Source: Acidipropionibacterium acidipropionici
GTDB lineage: Bacteria > Actinomycetota > Actinomycetes > Propionibacteriales > Propionibacteriaceae
Assembly (NCBI RefSeq): GCF_001441165.1
Contig: NZ_CP013126.1
Span: 1,083,551-1,147,550 of the forward strand
Reading direction: 5' to 3'
Length of the DNA: 64,000 bases
Made by a program: the position numbers and the translations under genes. This document shows, piece by piece, positions 29,943-38,443 of this stretch (position 1 is its first letter; each line of letters begins with the position of its first letter). The notes under the pieces were generated by a model that searched no databases, was not told where the DNA came from, and saw nothing but the letters and a program-made list of their open reading frames with translations.

Positions 29943-30019
29943 ACGAAACCCCCAGCCAATCAGCGATTGACTAGGGGTTTCAGTGGTGGGCCTAACTGGA
30001 CTTGAACCAGTGACCTCCG
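29943..30019 (-). repeat. 77-bp direct repeat, tRNA-Ile copy
   Basis: Covers the 3' part of the functional tRNA and its terminator; partner of 28907-28983. This is the usual position of an integrase attachment core. Confidence 0.8.
29945..29981 (-). terminator. Terminator of tRNA-Ile
   Basis: GAAACCCC pairs with GGGGGTTTC, extended by CAATC/GATTG, giving a long stem immediately after the tRNA. A weaker version is present in the second repeat copy. Confidence 0.7.
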
Positions 30020-30060
30020 CCTTATCAGGGCGGCGCTCTAACCAACTGAGCTATAGGCCC
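29984..30060 (-). tRNA. tRNA-Ile (GAT)
   Basis: A complete cloverleaf on the minus strand: acceptor GGGCCTA/TAGGCCC, D-arm with AGCTCAGTTGGTTAGAGC, anticodon loop CTGATAA (anticodon GAT), T-arm GGTTCAAGTCC, discriminator A and encoded CCA at 29984-29986. In many Actinobacteria tRNA-Ile lies close to gyrA-DUF3566; here it is about 10 kb away, with the ribose operon and others between. Confidence 0.96.
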
Positions 30061-30148
30061 GAACCTCAGCCGGTCCCCCGGCTGCGAGAAAGTACGTTAC
30101 CGCACGCCTCGATCCCGCGACAAATCGGGGCCGCCGTGCCCCGCCACG

Positions 30149-30154
30149 TATCCT
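30149..30154 (+). promoter_or_regulatory. Leaderless -10 (TATCCT)
   Basis: TATCCT ends 7 nt before the SDR gene's ATG, with no Shine-Dalgarno sequence. Confidence 0.45.
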
Positions 30155-30161
30155 CACGGTC

Positions 30162-31079
30162 ATGCGCGACGAGACTCCCGACGACGGGGCGACCGCCCGG
30201 ACCTCATCCCCTGACACGGACCACTCCCTGGCCGGACGGACGATTCTGGTCACCGGCGTCTCGCGGCGCCGAGGTATCGGGTTCGGCATCGCGCGCGCCC
30301 TGGCCGAGGCCGGCGCCCACCTGGTGATCCACCACTACGCACCCCACGACGAGCACCAGCCCTGGGGGTCCGACGACGTCGCCGCCCTGCTGGCCGATCT
30401 CGACGCCGCCCGTCCCGGCTGCGTCGTCGCCGACGTCTCACTGGACCTGGCTCGCACCGGTGCGGCGAAACAGCTCATCGAGGCTGCCACCCGGGCTGCC
30501 GGAAGGCTCCACGGGCTGGTCTGCAACCATGCCCGCAGCGGCGGCGACGGCTCCCTCTTCGACGTCGACGAGACGCTGCTCGACGGCCACTGGCGGGCCA
30601 ACGCCCGCTCCACGATCCTGCTCACCCGGTACTTCGCCGAACAGTTCGAACCAAGGTCTCCGCAGTCCCCCACCGCACCTGGACAACACCTGACCCGCGA
30701 ACCGCATGATGACCGATCGAGCGGAAGAGTCGTCTGGCTCACCTCGGGCCAGATCGACTCCCCGATGCCGGGAGAGGTGGCCTACGCGACCAGCAAGGCG
30801 GCCCTGGCCGGCGTCACGAAGACCGTCTGCGCCGAACTGCTGAGCCGCGGAGTCGCCCTCAACACGATCAATCCCGGGCCGGTCAGCACCGGCTACATGG
30901 ATCCTGAGACCGCCGACCGTCCCCTCGATGAGCTCCGGGCGATGGAGGCCCGACAGCCCTTCGGCCGCTTCGGCGCACCCGAGGACGCCGCCCGGCTCGT
31001 CGCCTGGCTGATGTCGCCGGCGTCCCGCTGGGTCGTGGGCCAGGTCATCACCAGCGACGGCGGTTTCAGCCTTGGCTGA
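30162..31079 (+). CDS. SDR-family oxidoreductase
   Basis: 305 residues, short-chain dehydrogenase fold. Cofactor motif TGVSRRRGIGFG (about 31-42, a variant of TGxxxGxG with extra Arg that favours NADP), CNHARSG in place of NAGxxG, catalytic Ser in VVWLTSGQ, and YATSK for Tyr/Lys. The end resembles 3-oxoacyl-ACP reductase (GQVITSDGGFSLG). An insertion around residues 160-185 is Pro/Ser-rich. The substrate is not known. Monocistronic, with a leaderless-type promoter. Confidence 0.82.
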   Translation: MRDETPDDGATARTSSPDTDHSLAGRTILVTGVSRRRGIGFGIARALAEAGAHLVIHHYAPHDEHQPWGSDDVAALLADLDAARPGCVVADVSLDLARTGAAKQLIEAATRAAGRLHGLVCNHARSGGDGSLFDVDETLLDGHWRANARSTILLTRYFAEQFEPRSPQSPTAPGQHLTREPHDDRSSGRVVWLTSGQIDSPMPGEVAYATSKAALAGVTKTVCAELLSRGVALNTINPGPVSTGYMDPETADRPLDELRAMEARQPFGRFGAPEDAARLVAWLMSPASRWVVGQVITSDGGFSLG

Positions 31080-31161
31080 GCCCTGAGCCACGCCAGGCGT
31101 CCAGCACCGCCAGGCATCCCGACGCCATCCGGCCAACTGGAGCACCGGCGTCTTCGGGCAC

Positions 31162-31190
31162 TTGTCCATCCCACTACTAAGCGTTACTAT
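31162..31190 (+). promoter_or_regulatory. Promoter of the padR efflux operon
   Basis: TTGTCC (31162-31167), a 17-bp spacer and TACTAT (31185-31190). The -10 runs into ACTATCTACTGGTAGT, an imperfect palindrome that is a likely site for autorepression by the PadR protein. Confidence 0.6.
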
Positions 31191-31228
31191 CTACTGGTAG
31201 TCAGCGACACTGAGTAGATGGAGAAGTT

Positions 31229-31558
31229 GTGAACCGACAGATGACGGAGATGCTCAAGGGCACCCTCGAGGGCATCGTCCTGCTCCTGCTGTCGCACCGC
31301 CCCGCCTACGGGTACGAGATCACGGCGTGGCTGCGCGATCACGGCTTCACCGACATCGCCGAGGGCACCGTCTACGCCCTGCTTGTGCGCATCGAGCGCC
31401 GCGGGCTCGTGGACGTGGAGAAGGTCCCCTCCCAGAAGGGCCCGCCACGCAAGATGTTCTCCATCAACGATCAGGGACGCGACTACCTCGACGAGTTCTG
31501 GGAGACCTGGAGCTTCCTCGTCGAACGACTTCAAGAGCTTCACGAAGGAGCGTCATGA
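31229..31558 (+). CDS. PadR-family transcriptional regulator
   Basis: 109 residues, winged helix. LKGTLEGIVLLLLSHRPAYG and AEGTVYALLVRIERRGLV are the typical PadR N-terminus and recognition helix; the short C-terminal helix mediates dimerisation. GTG start after GGAGAAG. First gene of a four-gene operon with 4-base overlaps (PadR, DUF1048, ABC ATPase, ABC-2 permease). PadR proteins of this arrangement normally repress their own efflux pump until a toxic ligand binds. Confidence 0.9.
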   Translation: MNRQMTEMLKGTLEGIVLLLLSHRPAYGYEITAWLRDHGFTDIAEGTVYALLVRIERRGLVDVEKVPSQKGPPRKMFSINDQGRDYLDEFWETWSFLVERLQELHEGAS

Positions 31559-31965
31559 TGCGACACATCGTCGAGAAACTGGTTGGAAATCTGGAAGACA
31601 AGCGCCGCTGGCGCGATCACAAGGCCCGGGTCAAGGCGCTCCCGCCCAACTACCGGACGGCAGCCGAGGCGATCGAGCGCTACCTGCTGCGGGTCGGTGC
31701 CTTCAGCGACGGCCGTGTGATGGTCGACATGCTCGAGGACCTGGACGCCCTGTTCGAGCAGGCGGTCGCCGACGCCACCCCGGTGCGGACGATCGTCGGC
31801 GAGGATCCGGCCGACTTCGCCGAGACCTTCCTGGCGAGCTACTCCGGGAAGAACTGGATCGACAAGGAGCGCGAGATGCTCTCCGAGGCGATCGATCAGG
31901 CGCAGAGCGACAACGAGGGCGGTACGGGCCACGACGCCGCCGGCAGCGCGGAGGACGAGTCATGA
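31555..31965 (+). CDS. DUF1048 family protein
   Basis: 136 residues, mostly helical (KLVGNLEDKRRWRDHKARVK at the start, WIDKEREMLSEAIDQA near the end), acidic C-terminal tail. DUF1048 proteins occur almost only between PadR regulators and ABC efflux genes, as here; the molecular role is not established. Start ATG overlaps the padR stop, with AAGGAG upstream. Confidence 0.82.
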   Translation: MMRHIVEKLVGNLEDKRRWRDHKARVKALPPNYRTAAEAIERYLLRVGAFSDGRVMVDMLEDLDALFEQAVADATPVRTIVGEDPADFAETFLASYSGKNWIDKEREMLSEAIDQAQSDNEGGTGHDAAGSAEDES

Positions 31966-32765
31966 CCGCACCGGCCATCGAGGTCTCGGGGCTGACGAAG
32001 TCCTTCGGCGACCTGCGCGTCCTGGAAGGCGTCGATCTGACCGTCCCCCGCGGCAGCATCTACGCCCTCCTGGGCCAGAACGGGGCGGGCAAGACCACTC
32101 TGGTGAGGATCCTGTCGACCCTGCTGCCCGCCGACGCCGGGACGGCCACCGTGGCCGGACACGACATCGCCGCACAGCCGGACCGGGTGCGCGCCTCCAT
32201 CAGCCTCACCGGCCAGTTCGCCGCGGTGGACGAGGTGCTCACCGGACGGGAGAATCTCGTCCTCATCGCCCGGCTGCGACACGTGACTCATCCCGAGACG
32301 GTGGCCTACGAGCTGCTCACCCGCTTCGGCCTCACCGACGCCGGACGACGCCGCACCGCCACCTATTCGGGTGGCATGAGACGGCGTCTGGACATCGCCA
32401 TGAGCCTGGTCGGCGGCCCGTCGGTGATCTTCCTCGACGAGCCCACCACCGGTCTGGACCCACAGGGCCGCCGCGACGTCTGGCAGACCGTCAAGGACCT
32501 CGCCGGCCGGGGAACCACGGTGCTTCTCACCACCCAGTACCTCGACGAGGCCGAGGAGCTGGCGGATCGGATCGCGCTCCTCAACCAGGGCCGCATCATC
32601 GCCGAGGGCACCCTGGCGGATCTCAAGAAGCTCATCCCCGCGCCGAGGGTCGAGTACGTCGAGAAGCAGCCCAGCCTGGAGGAGATCTTCATGGCCATCA
32701 CCTCCGAGATCCCCGCGACAGACGCCGACTCGGCCACGCACGCTCAGCAAGGAGCCGCACGATGA
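31962..32765 (+). CDS. ABC-2 type efflux transporter ATP-binding protein (DrrA-like)
   Basis: 267 residues. Walker A GQNGAGKTT (about 40-48), Q-loop region SLTGQFAAVDEVLTGREN typical of DrrA-type drug exporters, signature YSGGMRRRLDIAMSL, Walker B VIFLDEPTTGLD, switch LLTTQYLDEAEELAD. Energises export through the permease encoded next. ATGA overlap on both sides shows tight co-translation. Confidence 0.92.
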   Translation: MTAPAIEVSGLTKSFGDLRVLEGVDLTVPRGSIYALLGQNGAGKTTLVRILSTLLPADAGTATVAGHDIAAQPDRVRASISLTGQFAAVDEVLTGRENLVLIARLRHVTHPETVAYELLTRFGLTDAGRRRTATYSGGMRRRLDIAMSLVGGPSVIFLDEPTTGLDPQGRRDVWQTVKDLAGRGTTVLLTTQYLDEAEELADRIALLNQGRIIAEGTLADLKKLIPAPRVEYVEKQPSLEEIFMAITSEIPATDADSATHAQQGAAR

Positions 32766-33523
32766 GCACCCTCGCCATCCAGGACACCTCGGTGCTCACC
32801 GGAAGATCCCTGCGCCACATCCTGCGCAGCCCCGACACGATCATCACGACCGTGATGATGCCGATCGCCTTTCTGCTGCTCTTCGTCTACGTCTTCGGCG
32901 GCGCCATCAGAGCAGGATCGGGCGCCTATGTGAACTACCTGATGCCCGGGATCCTGCTGATCACGGTGGCGACCGGCATCTCCTACACCTCCTACCGGCT
33001 CTTCACCGACATGCAGGACGGCATGGTCGAGCGGCTGCGCTCCATGCCGATCGCCCGCTCCTCGGTGCTGTGGGCGCAGGTACTGACCTCGCTTGTGGCC
33101 AACATCATCTCGGTGGTGATCGTGATCGGCGTCTCGCTGATCATGGGGTTCCGCAGCCGCGCCGGGATCGGATCATGGCTCGGAGTAGGTGGGATCGTGG
33201 TGCTGTTCACCCTGGCCCTCACCTGGGTCGCCATCATCCCGGGACTGACCGCCAGGAGCACCGACGGTGCCGTCGCCTTCTCCTACCCGCTGATCTTCCT
33301 GCCCTTCATCAGCTCGGCCTTCGTGCCGACCGCGTCGATGCCGGGGCCGGTCCGGTGGTTCGCAGATCATCAGCCGGTGACGCCGTTGGTGAACTCGATC
33401 CGGTCCCTTCTGGCCGGCAGGCCGGCCGACGCCGATCTGTGGGTCGGCCTGGCGTGGTGCGCCGGGATCCTCGTCGCGGCATACGTCGTCGCGACGAGGA
33501 TCTACCGACGCCGGGTCCGCTGA
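32762..33523 (+). CDS. ABC-2 type permease
   Basis: 253 residues with six membrane helices in the ABC-2 pattern (first TVMMPIAFLLLFVYVFGGAI, last LAWCAGILVAAYVVATRIY). The conserved PLIFLPFISSAFVPTASMPG lies before helix 6. Forms the pore of the DrrAB-like pump with the preceding ATPase. Substrate unknown. Convergent with rbsD, 16 bp away, with no clear terminator between. Confidence 0.9.
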   Translation: MSTLAIQDTSVLTGRSLRHILRSPDTIITTVMMPIAFLLLFVYVFGGAIRAGSGAYVNYLMPGILLITVATGISYTSYRLFTDMQDGMVERLRSMPIARSSVLWAQVLTSLVANIISVVIVIGVSLIMGFRSRAGIGSWLGVGGIVVLFTLALTWVAIIPGLTARSTDGAVAFSYPLIFLPFISSAFVPTASMPGPVRWFADHQPVTPLVNSIRSLLAGRPADADLWVGLAWCAGILVAAYVVATRIYRRRVR

Positions 33524-33539
33524 CCTCAAGGGCCCCGGA

Positions 33540-33923
33540 TCAGAAGGGCACCCCGCAGGAGACGATGACATTGGCGAATGACGTCGTCTCCCCCGTCCTC
33601 ACCACGAAGGAGGCCCCGGCCACCTCCTTCTTGAGCTCCTCATGACTGATGGTGACGACGTCGTCGATGCGGCTCCGTACCCAGCCCTCGGGCGCGCCTC
33701 CGACGGCCTCGTCGGCGATCACCACGTGGTCGACGACGATCTCGTCGAGCACCGCCTCCAGCACCTCGTTGAAGCGCGGGATCCCGAAGACCAGGGACAG
33801 GTCGATCACGGGCACCCCGGCCGGCACAGGGAGGCCGCAGTCGGCCACCACGAAGGTGTCGGTATGACGCAACCCGGCAACCGCGGCGCACAGCGCCGGA
33901 TTGAGCAGACCAGCGCGTCTCAT
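33540..33923 (-). CDS. rbsD: D-ribose pyranase
   Basis: Interconverts pyranose and furanose forms of ribose so that ribokinase can act. 127 residues; catalytic His20 in RHTDTFVVADCGLPVP, IDLSLVFGIPRF and the C-terminal FANVIVSCGVPF are characteristic. ATGA overlap with rbsK; last gene of the ribose operon. Confidence 0.93.
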   Translation of the reverse strand: MRRAGLLNPALCAAVAGLRHTDTFVVADCGLPVPAGVPVIDLSLVFGIPRFNEVLEAVLDEIVVDHVVIADEAVGGAPEGWVRSRIDDVVTISHEELKKEVAGASFVVRTGETTSFANVIVSCGVPF

Positions 33924-34849
33924 CGGCCCTCACCCCTCAGCCCGGCCACCTCTTCGGCGCTCGGGAAGGAGGCCTGGGCGCCGGTCCTGGTGACGGTCAG
34001 CGCGGCGAATCGTGCCGCGTAACCGCAGGCCTCCAGCAGTGTCCCGCCCTCGGCGAGCCGCGCCGACAGGGCGCCGGCGAAGGCGTCCCCGGCCCCCGTG
34101 GTGTCCACCGCGTCGACCCTGACTGCCGGAATCGCGGTGACGTCGTCGCCCTCGGCCACCAGCGCTCCCGCCGAGCCGAGGGTCATCACGACGGATCGGC
34201 AGCCGGCCGCCCGCAATGCCCCGACACAGCCTCCGGGATCCTCCTCCAGCGCAGCGACGTCGGCATCGGGATCGAGCATCCGGGCCACCAGGGCCCCCTC
34301 ATGCTCGTTGACGATCAGCGGATCGGCGGCCGTGATCACCTCGGGCGGCAGCTCGATCACCGGTGCCGGGTTGAGCACGAGCCGACCTCCGGCAAGGGCC
34401 TGGGCTCGGGCGATGCCGTCGGCGGGGGTCTCCCCCTGACACAGCACGACCGCTGCCTGGCCCAGCAGCTCGGCGTGGGAGGCGACGGCATCGGCGCCGA
34501 CGGTGGCGTTGGCGCCGGGGATGTAGACGATCTCGTTCTCCCCGGATGCGGCCACCATCACCACCGCGACCCCGGTGGGACCGTCGACCTCGGCGATCCC
34601 CGACAGGTCGGCGCCCGACCCGCGCAGCAGATCCAGGGCCGCGGCGGCGTTCGGATCATGGCCCACAGCCCCGATCATGGTGACGTTGCCGCCCGCCCGG
34701 GCGGCGGCCAGGGCCTGGTTGGCCCCCTTGCCGCCCGGGGTGACGGTGCCGTCCCCGCCGAGCAGCGTCTCCCCCGGTCGGGGATGTCGCTCGACGGTGA
34801 CTCTCAGGTCGGCGTTGACCGACCCGACGACGACGATGCGCTGACTCAC
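33920..34849 (-). CDS. rbsK: Ribokinase
   Basis: Phosphorylates ribose to ribose 5-phosphate. 309 residues, PfkB fold: VVVGSVNADLRV at the N-terminus, TPGGKGANQALAAARAGG (substrate loop) and the C-terminal anion-hole motif DTTGAGDAFAGAL with the catalytic Asp. GTG start overlapping the rbsB stop by four bases. Confidence 0.95.
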   Translation of the reverse strand: MSQRIVVVGSVNADLRVTVERHPRPGETLLGGDGTVTPGGKGANQALAAARAGGNVTMIGAVGHDPNAAAALDLLRGSGADLSGIAEVDGPTGVAVVMVAASGENEIVYIPGANATVGADAVASHAELLGQAAVVLCQGETPADGIARAQALAGGRLVLNPAPVIELPPEVITAADPLIVNEHEGALVARMLDPDADVAALEEDPGGCVGALRAAGCRSVVMTLGSAGALVAEGDDVTAIPAVRVDAVDTTGAGDAFAGALSARLAEGGTLLEACGYAARFAALTVTRTGAQASFPSAEEVAGLRGEGR

Positions 34850-35790
34850 TGGTAGTCCTTCACGTTGTCCTTCGTGACCGTGATCACCTTGATCGGCGTG
34901 GTGGCGGCCACCTTCTTACCAGCCAGGATGTCAGCGGCCTGGTCGACCGCGGTCTTGCCGAGCTCGGAGGGCTGCTGGGCGATGGTTGCGGCCATCGTGC
35001 CGGCTGCCACTGCCTTGAAACCGTCCGCGGTGCCGTCGAATCCGACCACCTTGACGCTCTTGCCCGCCTTGGATCCCAGGGCGGAGACGGCGCCGATGGC
35101 CATCTCGTCATTCTCTGCGAACAGTCCTGTGACAGAGCTGTGGGCCTGGACGAGGTTGGTCGTCACGTCCAAGGCCTTGGATCGGTCGAAGTTGGCCGTC
35201 TGCTTGGCCACGACCTTGATGCCGGTGTGCTTGGCGATCTCCTCGGTGAAACCCTTGCCACGGTCTCGGCTGGAGGAGGTGCCCGGGGTGCCCTGAAGGT
35301 GGATCACCTCTCCCTTGTCCCCCATCTGCTGGGCCAGCTCCTTGGCGGCCTGTCGGCCTCCGGCGACGTTGTCCGAGGCGATGAAGGAGTCGACGTCCCC
35401 GCTGGAGGATCCGCGGTCCACGGCGATGACCGGGATCTTGGCCTTGTTGAGCGACTTCACCGAGGGTGCGATGGCGTCCGAGTCGGTCGGATTGACGATG
35501 ACGACCTTCGCCTGGGTGGAGATGGCGTTGGAGATCTGGTTGGCCTGGGTGGCCGGATCGTCGGAAGCGTCCTGGATCTTGAGGTCGACCCCCTTGGCCT
35601 TCGCCTCAGCCTTCGCCCCGTTCGCGAGCTGGACGAAGAACGGGTTGGTCTGGGTGGAGACGGCCAGCACGACCGTCCCCTTGGAGCTCGACGCCGTGCC
35701 TCCGTCGCGGTTGCAGGCAGTCAGCCCGCCGAGAGCCAGAGCGCCCGTCATTACCACCGCGAGGGACCGTGTCATATGTGTGAACTTCAT
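34846..35790 (-). CDS. rbsB: Ribose ABC transporter substrate-binding lipoprotein
   Basis: 314 residues. A lipoprotein signal peptide with lipobox LTAC (Cys26) anchors it outside the membrane. The periplasmic-binding-protein type 1 fold follows (VVLAVSTQTNPFFVQLANGA, IPVIAVDRGSSSGDVDSFIASDN, VVGFDGTADG). Delivers ribose to RbsC. Confidence 0.93.
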   Translation of the reverse strand: MKFTHMTRSLAVVMTGALALGGLTACNRDGGTASSSKGTVVLAVSTQTNPFFVQLANGAKAEAKAKGVDLKIQDASDDPATQANQISNAISTQAKVVIVNPTDSDAIAPSVKSLNKAKIPVIAVDRGSSSGDVDSFIASDNVAGGRQAAKELAQQMGDKGEVIHLQGTPGTSSSRDRGKGFTEEIAKHTGIKVVAKQTANFDRSKALDVTTNLVQAHSSVTGLFAENDEMAIGAVSALGSKAGKSVKVVGFDGTADGFKAVAAGTMAATIAQQPSELGKTAVDQAADILAGKKVAATTPIKVITVTKDNVKDYQ

Positions 35791-35839
35791 CGTTCTTTCC
35801 TTTCCGGATGATCAGTGTGATGTGATCAGGATGTCCTGA

Positions 35840-36814
35840 TCAGGATTCTTTTCGAGTACGGAACACATCAAAACCAACGGCGACGGCAATGACGCAGCCA
35901 ATGACGACCTGCTGCCAGAACGAGGAGACGTTGAGGATGTTGAGGCCATTCCTGATCACCGCCAGGAGAATGGCGCCGATGAATGTTCCTGATGCCTTGC
36001 CGGCGCCACCCGCCAGGGAGGCGCCGCCGATGACGACGGCGGCGATGGCGTCCATCTCGTAGGACACCCCGGCCTGTGGCTGGGCCGAGGACAGTCGCCC
36101 CGCCAGCACCAGGCCGGCGAGCCCGGCGAACAGCCCGGACAGGGCGTACACGACGACCAGAGTGTGCTTGACCGGCAGTCCGGAGAGGCGGGCGGCCTCG
36201 GGGTTGCCGCCGATGGCGTACAGGGAGCGCCCCAGGACGGTGCGGGAGAGGACGAACCAGCAGGCCACGCCCGCCAGAGCCATCATGATCACAGGCACCG
36301 GGATGGGGCCCAGGTCATCACCGAGCCAGTTGACCGCACCGGCGGTAGGGATCGGGGTGCCGTCGGAGATCACCAGGGTGAGGCCACGGGCCACGCTCAT
36401 CATCGCCAGGGTGGCGATGAAGGCCGGCAGCTTGGCGTAGGCGACCGCCAGACCGGACACGGCCCCGGCCACCAGACCGGCGAGCAGTCCGATGATGAGG
36501 GTCAGCCAACCGGGCATCGAGGCGCTCGTGAACATCCAGGCCGACACCATCGCCGAGAATGCGGCCAGGGATCCGACCGACAGGTCGATTCCGGCTGTGA
36601 TGATGACGAAGGTCATTCCGAATGCCAGGATCGCGACCACAGCTGTCTGGATTCCGACATTGATGATATTGGAGACGGTGAGAAAATCCGGTGTCGCGAT
36701 GAACAGGGCGATGCACAGGATGATGAGGCCGACGAGGGCGCCGTGATTGAGCGCCCAGTGGCCGAGCCTGGCCATCGGGGAGGGCCGGGTGGGGGCGGAG
36801 ACCGCGCTGGTCAT
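35840..36814 (-). CDS. rbsC: Ribose ABC transporter permease
   Basis: 324 residues with 8-10 membrane helices. Conserved RbsC segments: FGMTFVIITAGIDLSVGSLA, GLAVAYAKLPAFIATLAMMS, AIGGNPEAARLSGLPVKHT (EAA-like loop contacting the ATPase) and AVVIGGASLAGG. Forms the channel with RbsA. Confidence 0.93.
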   Translation of the reverse strand: MTSAVSAPTRPSPMARLGHWALNHGALVGLIILCIALFIATPDFLTVSNIINVGIQTAVVAILAFGMTFVIITAGIDLSVGSLAAFSAMVSAWMFTSASMPGWLTLIIGLLAGLVAGAVSGLAVAYAKLPAFIATLAMMSVARGLTLVISDGTPIPTAGAVNWLGDDLGPIPVPVIMMALAGVACWFVLSRTVLGRSLYAIGGNPEAARLSGLPVKHTLVVVYALSGLFAGLAGLVLAGRLSSAQPQAGVSYEMDAIAAVVIGGASLAGGAGKASGTFIGAILLAVIRNGLNILNVSSFWQQVVIGCVIAVAVGFDVFRTRKES

Positions 36815-36855
36815 GATTCAGAGAGTCCTTCCTCCGGTCGTCGTCGACCGGAGAG

Positions 36856-38397
36856 TCAGTGGTTCGTGGGTGTGGCCGAGACGGCGTCATCGACGTTCTT
36901 GACCGACAGGGTCATCACCTCGTCCTCGGTGGCGCTGTCGGCGTCGAGGATGCCGGTGAGCCGCCCGTTCGCCATCACGGCGATCCGGTCGCTCATGCCG
37001 AGCACCTCGGGCAGCTCACTGGAGACCATGAGCACCGCTCCCCCGGCGTCGGTGATCTGGTTGATGAGCTCGTAGATCTCCACCTTCGCGCCGACGTCGA
37101 CGCCACGGGTCGGCTCATCGAGCAGCAGCACCTCGGACTGGGCCAGCACCCATCGACCGAACACGGCCTTCTGCTGGTTGCCGCCCGACAGGTTGCTCAT
37201 GGGTTGATCGAGCCCGGCCATCCGGATGCGCAGCTTCTCCGCCACCTCGCCGGCGCGGCGCCGCTGCCCGGCCCGGTCGACGAGCCCGGCGTGAGCGGTG
37301 GACCGCAGCGTGGCGTAGCCGATGTTGTCGGCGACGCTGCCGCCGAGCACCAGGGCCTGGGACTTGCGCTCCTCGGGCACCTGACCGACGCCGTGGCGGA
37401 TGGCCGCACCGACGTCGCCCGGTCGCAGCAGCCGTCCGCGCACCGTCACGGTTCCGGAGTCGTAGTGGTCGGCGCCGAAGATCGCCCGCACCACCTCGGA
37501 GCGTCCCGCCCCCACCAGTCCGGACAGACCGAGCACCTCTCCGGCGTGGACCTGGAAGCTGATGTCGGAGAAGACCCCTTCCCGGGTGAGCCCCTGGACG
37601 TCCAGCAGCACCTCGCCGGTGCCGTGACGGCGTCGGGGGAACTGGTCATCGATGTCCCGGCCGACCATCATCCGCACCAGTTCGGGCTCGGGCGTGGTGG
37701 CCGGTACCTGGGCGATCTCGTGTCCGTCGCGCAGCACCGTGACGTCATGGCCGGCCCGCGGGATCTCGTCGAGGTGATGGGAGATGAACACCATGGCGAC
37801 ACCCCGGGCGGCCAGGTCGTCCATCACAGAGAACAGCTGGGTCGTCTCGCGGCGGGTCAGGGCAGCGGTGGGCTCGTCGAGAATCAGCACCCGCGCGTCG
37901 ATCGACAGTGCCTTGGCGATCTCGACGAGCTGCTGCTGGGCCGAGCTGAGCGATCCCACCAGTCTGTCGGGGTCGACGTCCAGGCCGATCTTCTCCAGGG
38001 CGGCCCGTGCGGCCCGCCGCAGCGGCCCCCATTGGACCAGCCCACCGCTGCGCGGGGTGCGGCCGAGCATGATGTTCTCGGCCACCGACAGCTGGGGGAC
38101 GAGATTGAGCTCCTGGTGAATGACGGCGATACCCTGCGCCTCTGCAGCCTTGACGTCGGGCAGCTCAGTGGGCCTGCCGTCGATGATCACCGATCCCGAA
38201 TCGGGGTGGTAGATCCCGGCCATCATCTTGATCAGCGTCGACTTGCCGGCCCCGTTCTCCCCGAGCAGGACTCGGACTCGTCCCGGTGTGACGTCGACGC
38301 TCACGTCGTCGATCACCGTGACCGGGCCGAAGCTCTTGGTGACGTGGTCGAGTCTCAGAACCGGCCCTCCGACGGCGGCGTCGGGGTTCTCGGTCAT
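36856..38397 (-). CDS. rbsA: Ribose ABC transporter ATP-binding protein
   Basis: 513 residues with two ABC domains. The first is canonical (Walker A GENGAGKSTLIKMM, signature region LSSAQQQLVEIAKAL, Walker B VLILDEPTAAL). The second has the degenerate Walker A GLVGAGRSEVVRAI usual for sugar importers, signature LSGGNQQKAVFGRW and VLLLDEPTRGVDVG. First structural gene after rbsR, 46 bp downstream of it. Confidence 0.94.
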   Translation of the reverse strand: MTENPDAAVGGPVLRLDHVTKSFGPVTVIDDVSVDVTPGRVRVLLGENGAGKSTLIKMMAGIYHPDSGSVIIDGRPTELPDVKAAEAQGIAVIHQELNLVPQLSVAENIMLGRTPRSGGLVQWGPLRRAARAALEKIGLDVDPDRLVGSLSSAQQQLVEIAKALSIDARVLILDEPTAALTRRETTQLFSVMDDLAARGVAMVFISHHLDEIPRAGHDVTVLRDGHEIAQVPATTPEPELVRMMVGRDIDDQFPRRRHGTGEVLLDVQGLTREGVFSDISFQVHAGEVLGLSGLVGAGRSEVVRAIFGADHYDSGTVTVRGRLLRPGDVGAAIRHGVGQVPEERKSQALVLGGSVADNIGYATLRSTAHAGLVDRAGQRRRAGEVAEKLRIRMAGLDQPMSNLSGGNQQKAVFGRWVLAQSEVLLLDEPTRGVDVGAKVEIYELINQITDAGGAVLMVSSELPEVLGMSDRIAVMANGRLTGILDADSATEDEVMTLSVKNVDDAVSATPTNH

Positions 38398-38443
38398 GTC
38401 CTCTCCTTTCCATGTGTCTGGTCGTGCGTGGGTCTGTGTGCGG

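Noticed and set aside
30061-30161. tRNA-Ala expected next to tRNA-Ile
   Set aside because: No second cloverleaf found on either strand in this space.
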